DNA from: JAQVWU01 sp964628455
Lineage (GTDB): Bacteria > Bacillota > Clostridia > Oscillospirales > CAG-272
DNA length: 6,195 nucleotides
Direction: 5' to 3'
NCBI GenBank assembly: GCA_964628455.1
Contig: CAZVPD010000200.1
Location: 1-6,195, forward strand
The notes under the pieces were generated by a model. The model had not been told where the DNA came from, searched no databases, and saw nothing but the letters and a program-made list of their open reading frames with translations. Position numbers and translations under genes: made by a program. This document shows, in pieces, positions 6,143 to 6,195 of the stretch (position 1 is the first letter of the stretch; each line of letters starts with the position of its first letter).

Positions 6143-6195
6143 CCGCCGCAGATCAAAGGAAACGGCGCGAACCGGTATTACGGCATGAGAAACGC

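Noticed and set aside
6134..6193. Possible minus-strand C-terminus ending VSFDLRRKN at a TAA (6136-6134), or a plus-strand gene starting at ATG 6185.
   Set aside because: The minus-strand frame is under 20 codons with no recognisable family, and the ATG at 6185 has no well-spaced ribosome binding site and only three codons in view.
1..6195. CRISPR arrays, tRNA or rRNA genes, insertion sequences, riboswitches.
   Set aside because: No regularly spaced repeats, cloverleaf sequences, transposase motifs or known riboswitch cores were seen.

Overview
The window looks like a bacterial chromosome segment, most likely from an uncultured member of the Bacillota (Clostridia-like). Three things suggest this. 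There are strong GGAGG-type ribosome binding sites. A PadR regulator overlaps a gene for a HAAS/DUF1700-type membrane protein, an arrangement typical of that phylum. The proteins also read like those of moderate-GC gut or anaerobe genomes. This assignment is inference from style and gene content, not a database result.

Layout, left to right. Bases 1-39 may hold the last codons of a plus-strand gene that begins outside the window. A complete plus-strand gene (171-2828) encodes a GH38 alpha-mannosidase with all expected zinc and catalytic residues. After a 93-base gap that contains a perfect 14-bp palindrome and a very good Shine-Dalgarno, a second plus-strand gene (2922-4475) encodes an unusual 517-residue protein. 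Its N-terminus carries two copies of an AbrB/SpoVT-like beta-hairpin pattern, and the rest resembles the alpha/alpha-toroid of prenyltransferase/squalene-cyclase repeat proteins. Inside this gene, on the opposite strand, lies a sequence that reads as a perfect intrinsic terminator (10-bp stem, 4-base loop, five T residues).

A convergent spacer (4476-4662) separates these from a leftward two-gene operon. The first gene encodes a PadR-family winged-helix repressor (6055 to 5690). It overlaps the second by 23 bases, a HAAS-type protein with about six membrane segments (5712 to 4663). The operon promoter is readable: TTGACA, an 18-base spacer, and TATAAT. A perfect 13-bp palindrome sits in the spacer, which is a classic autorepression layout. 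The -35 box supplies the TTG that would be taken as the start of the longest open frame, so the true padR start is placed 48 bases downstream behind a GAGGTGAT ribosome binding site.

The mannosidase and the toroid gene face the same way but are not tightly packed, so co-transcription is possible but unproven. The PadR/HAAS pair is very probably one autoregulated unit. The most unusual items are the AbrB-like/toroid fusion and the antisense terminator inside it.
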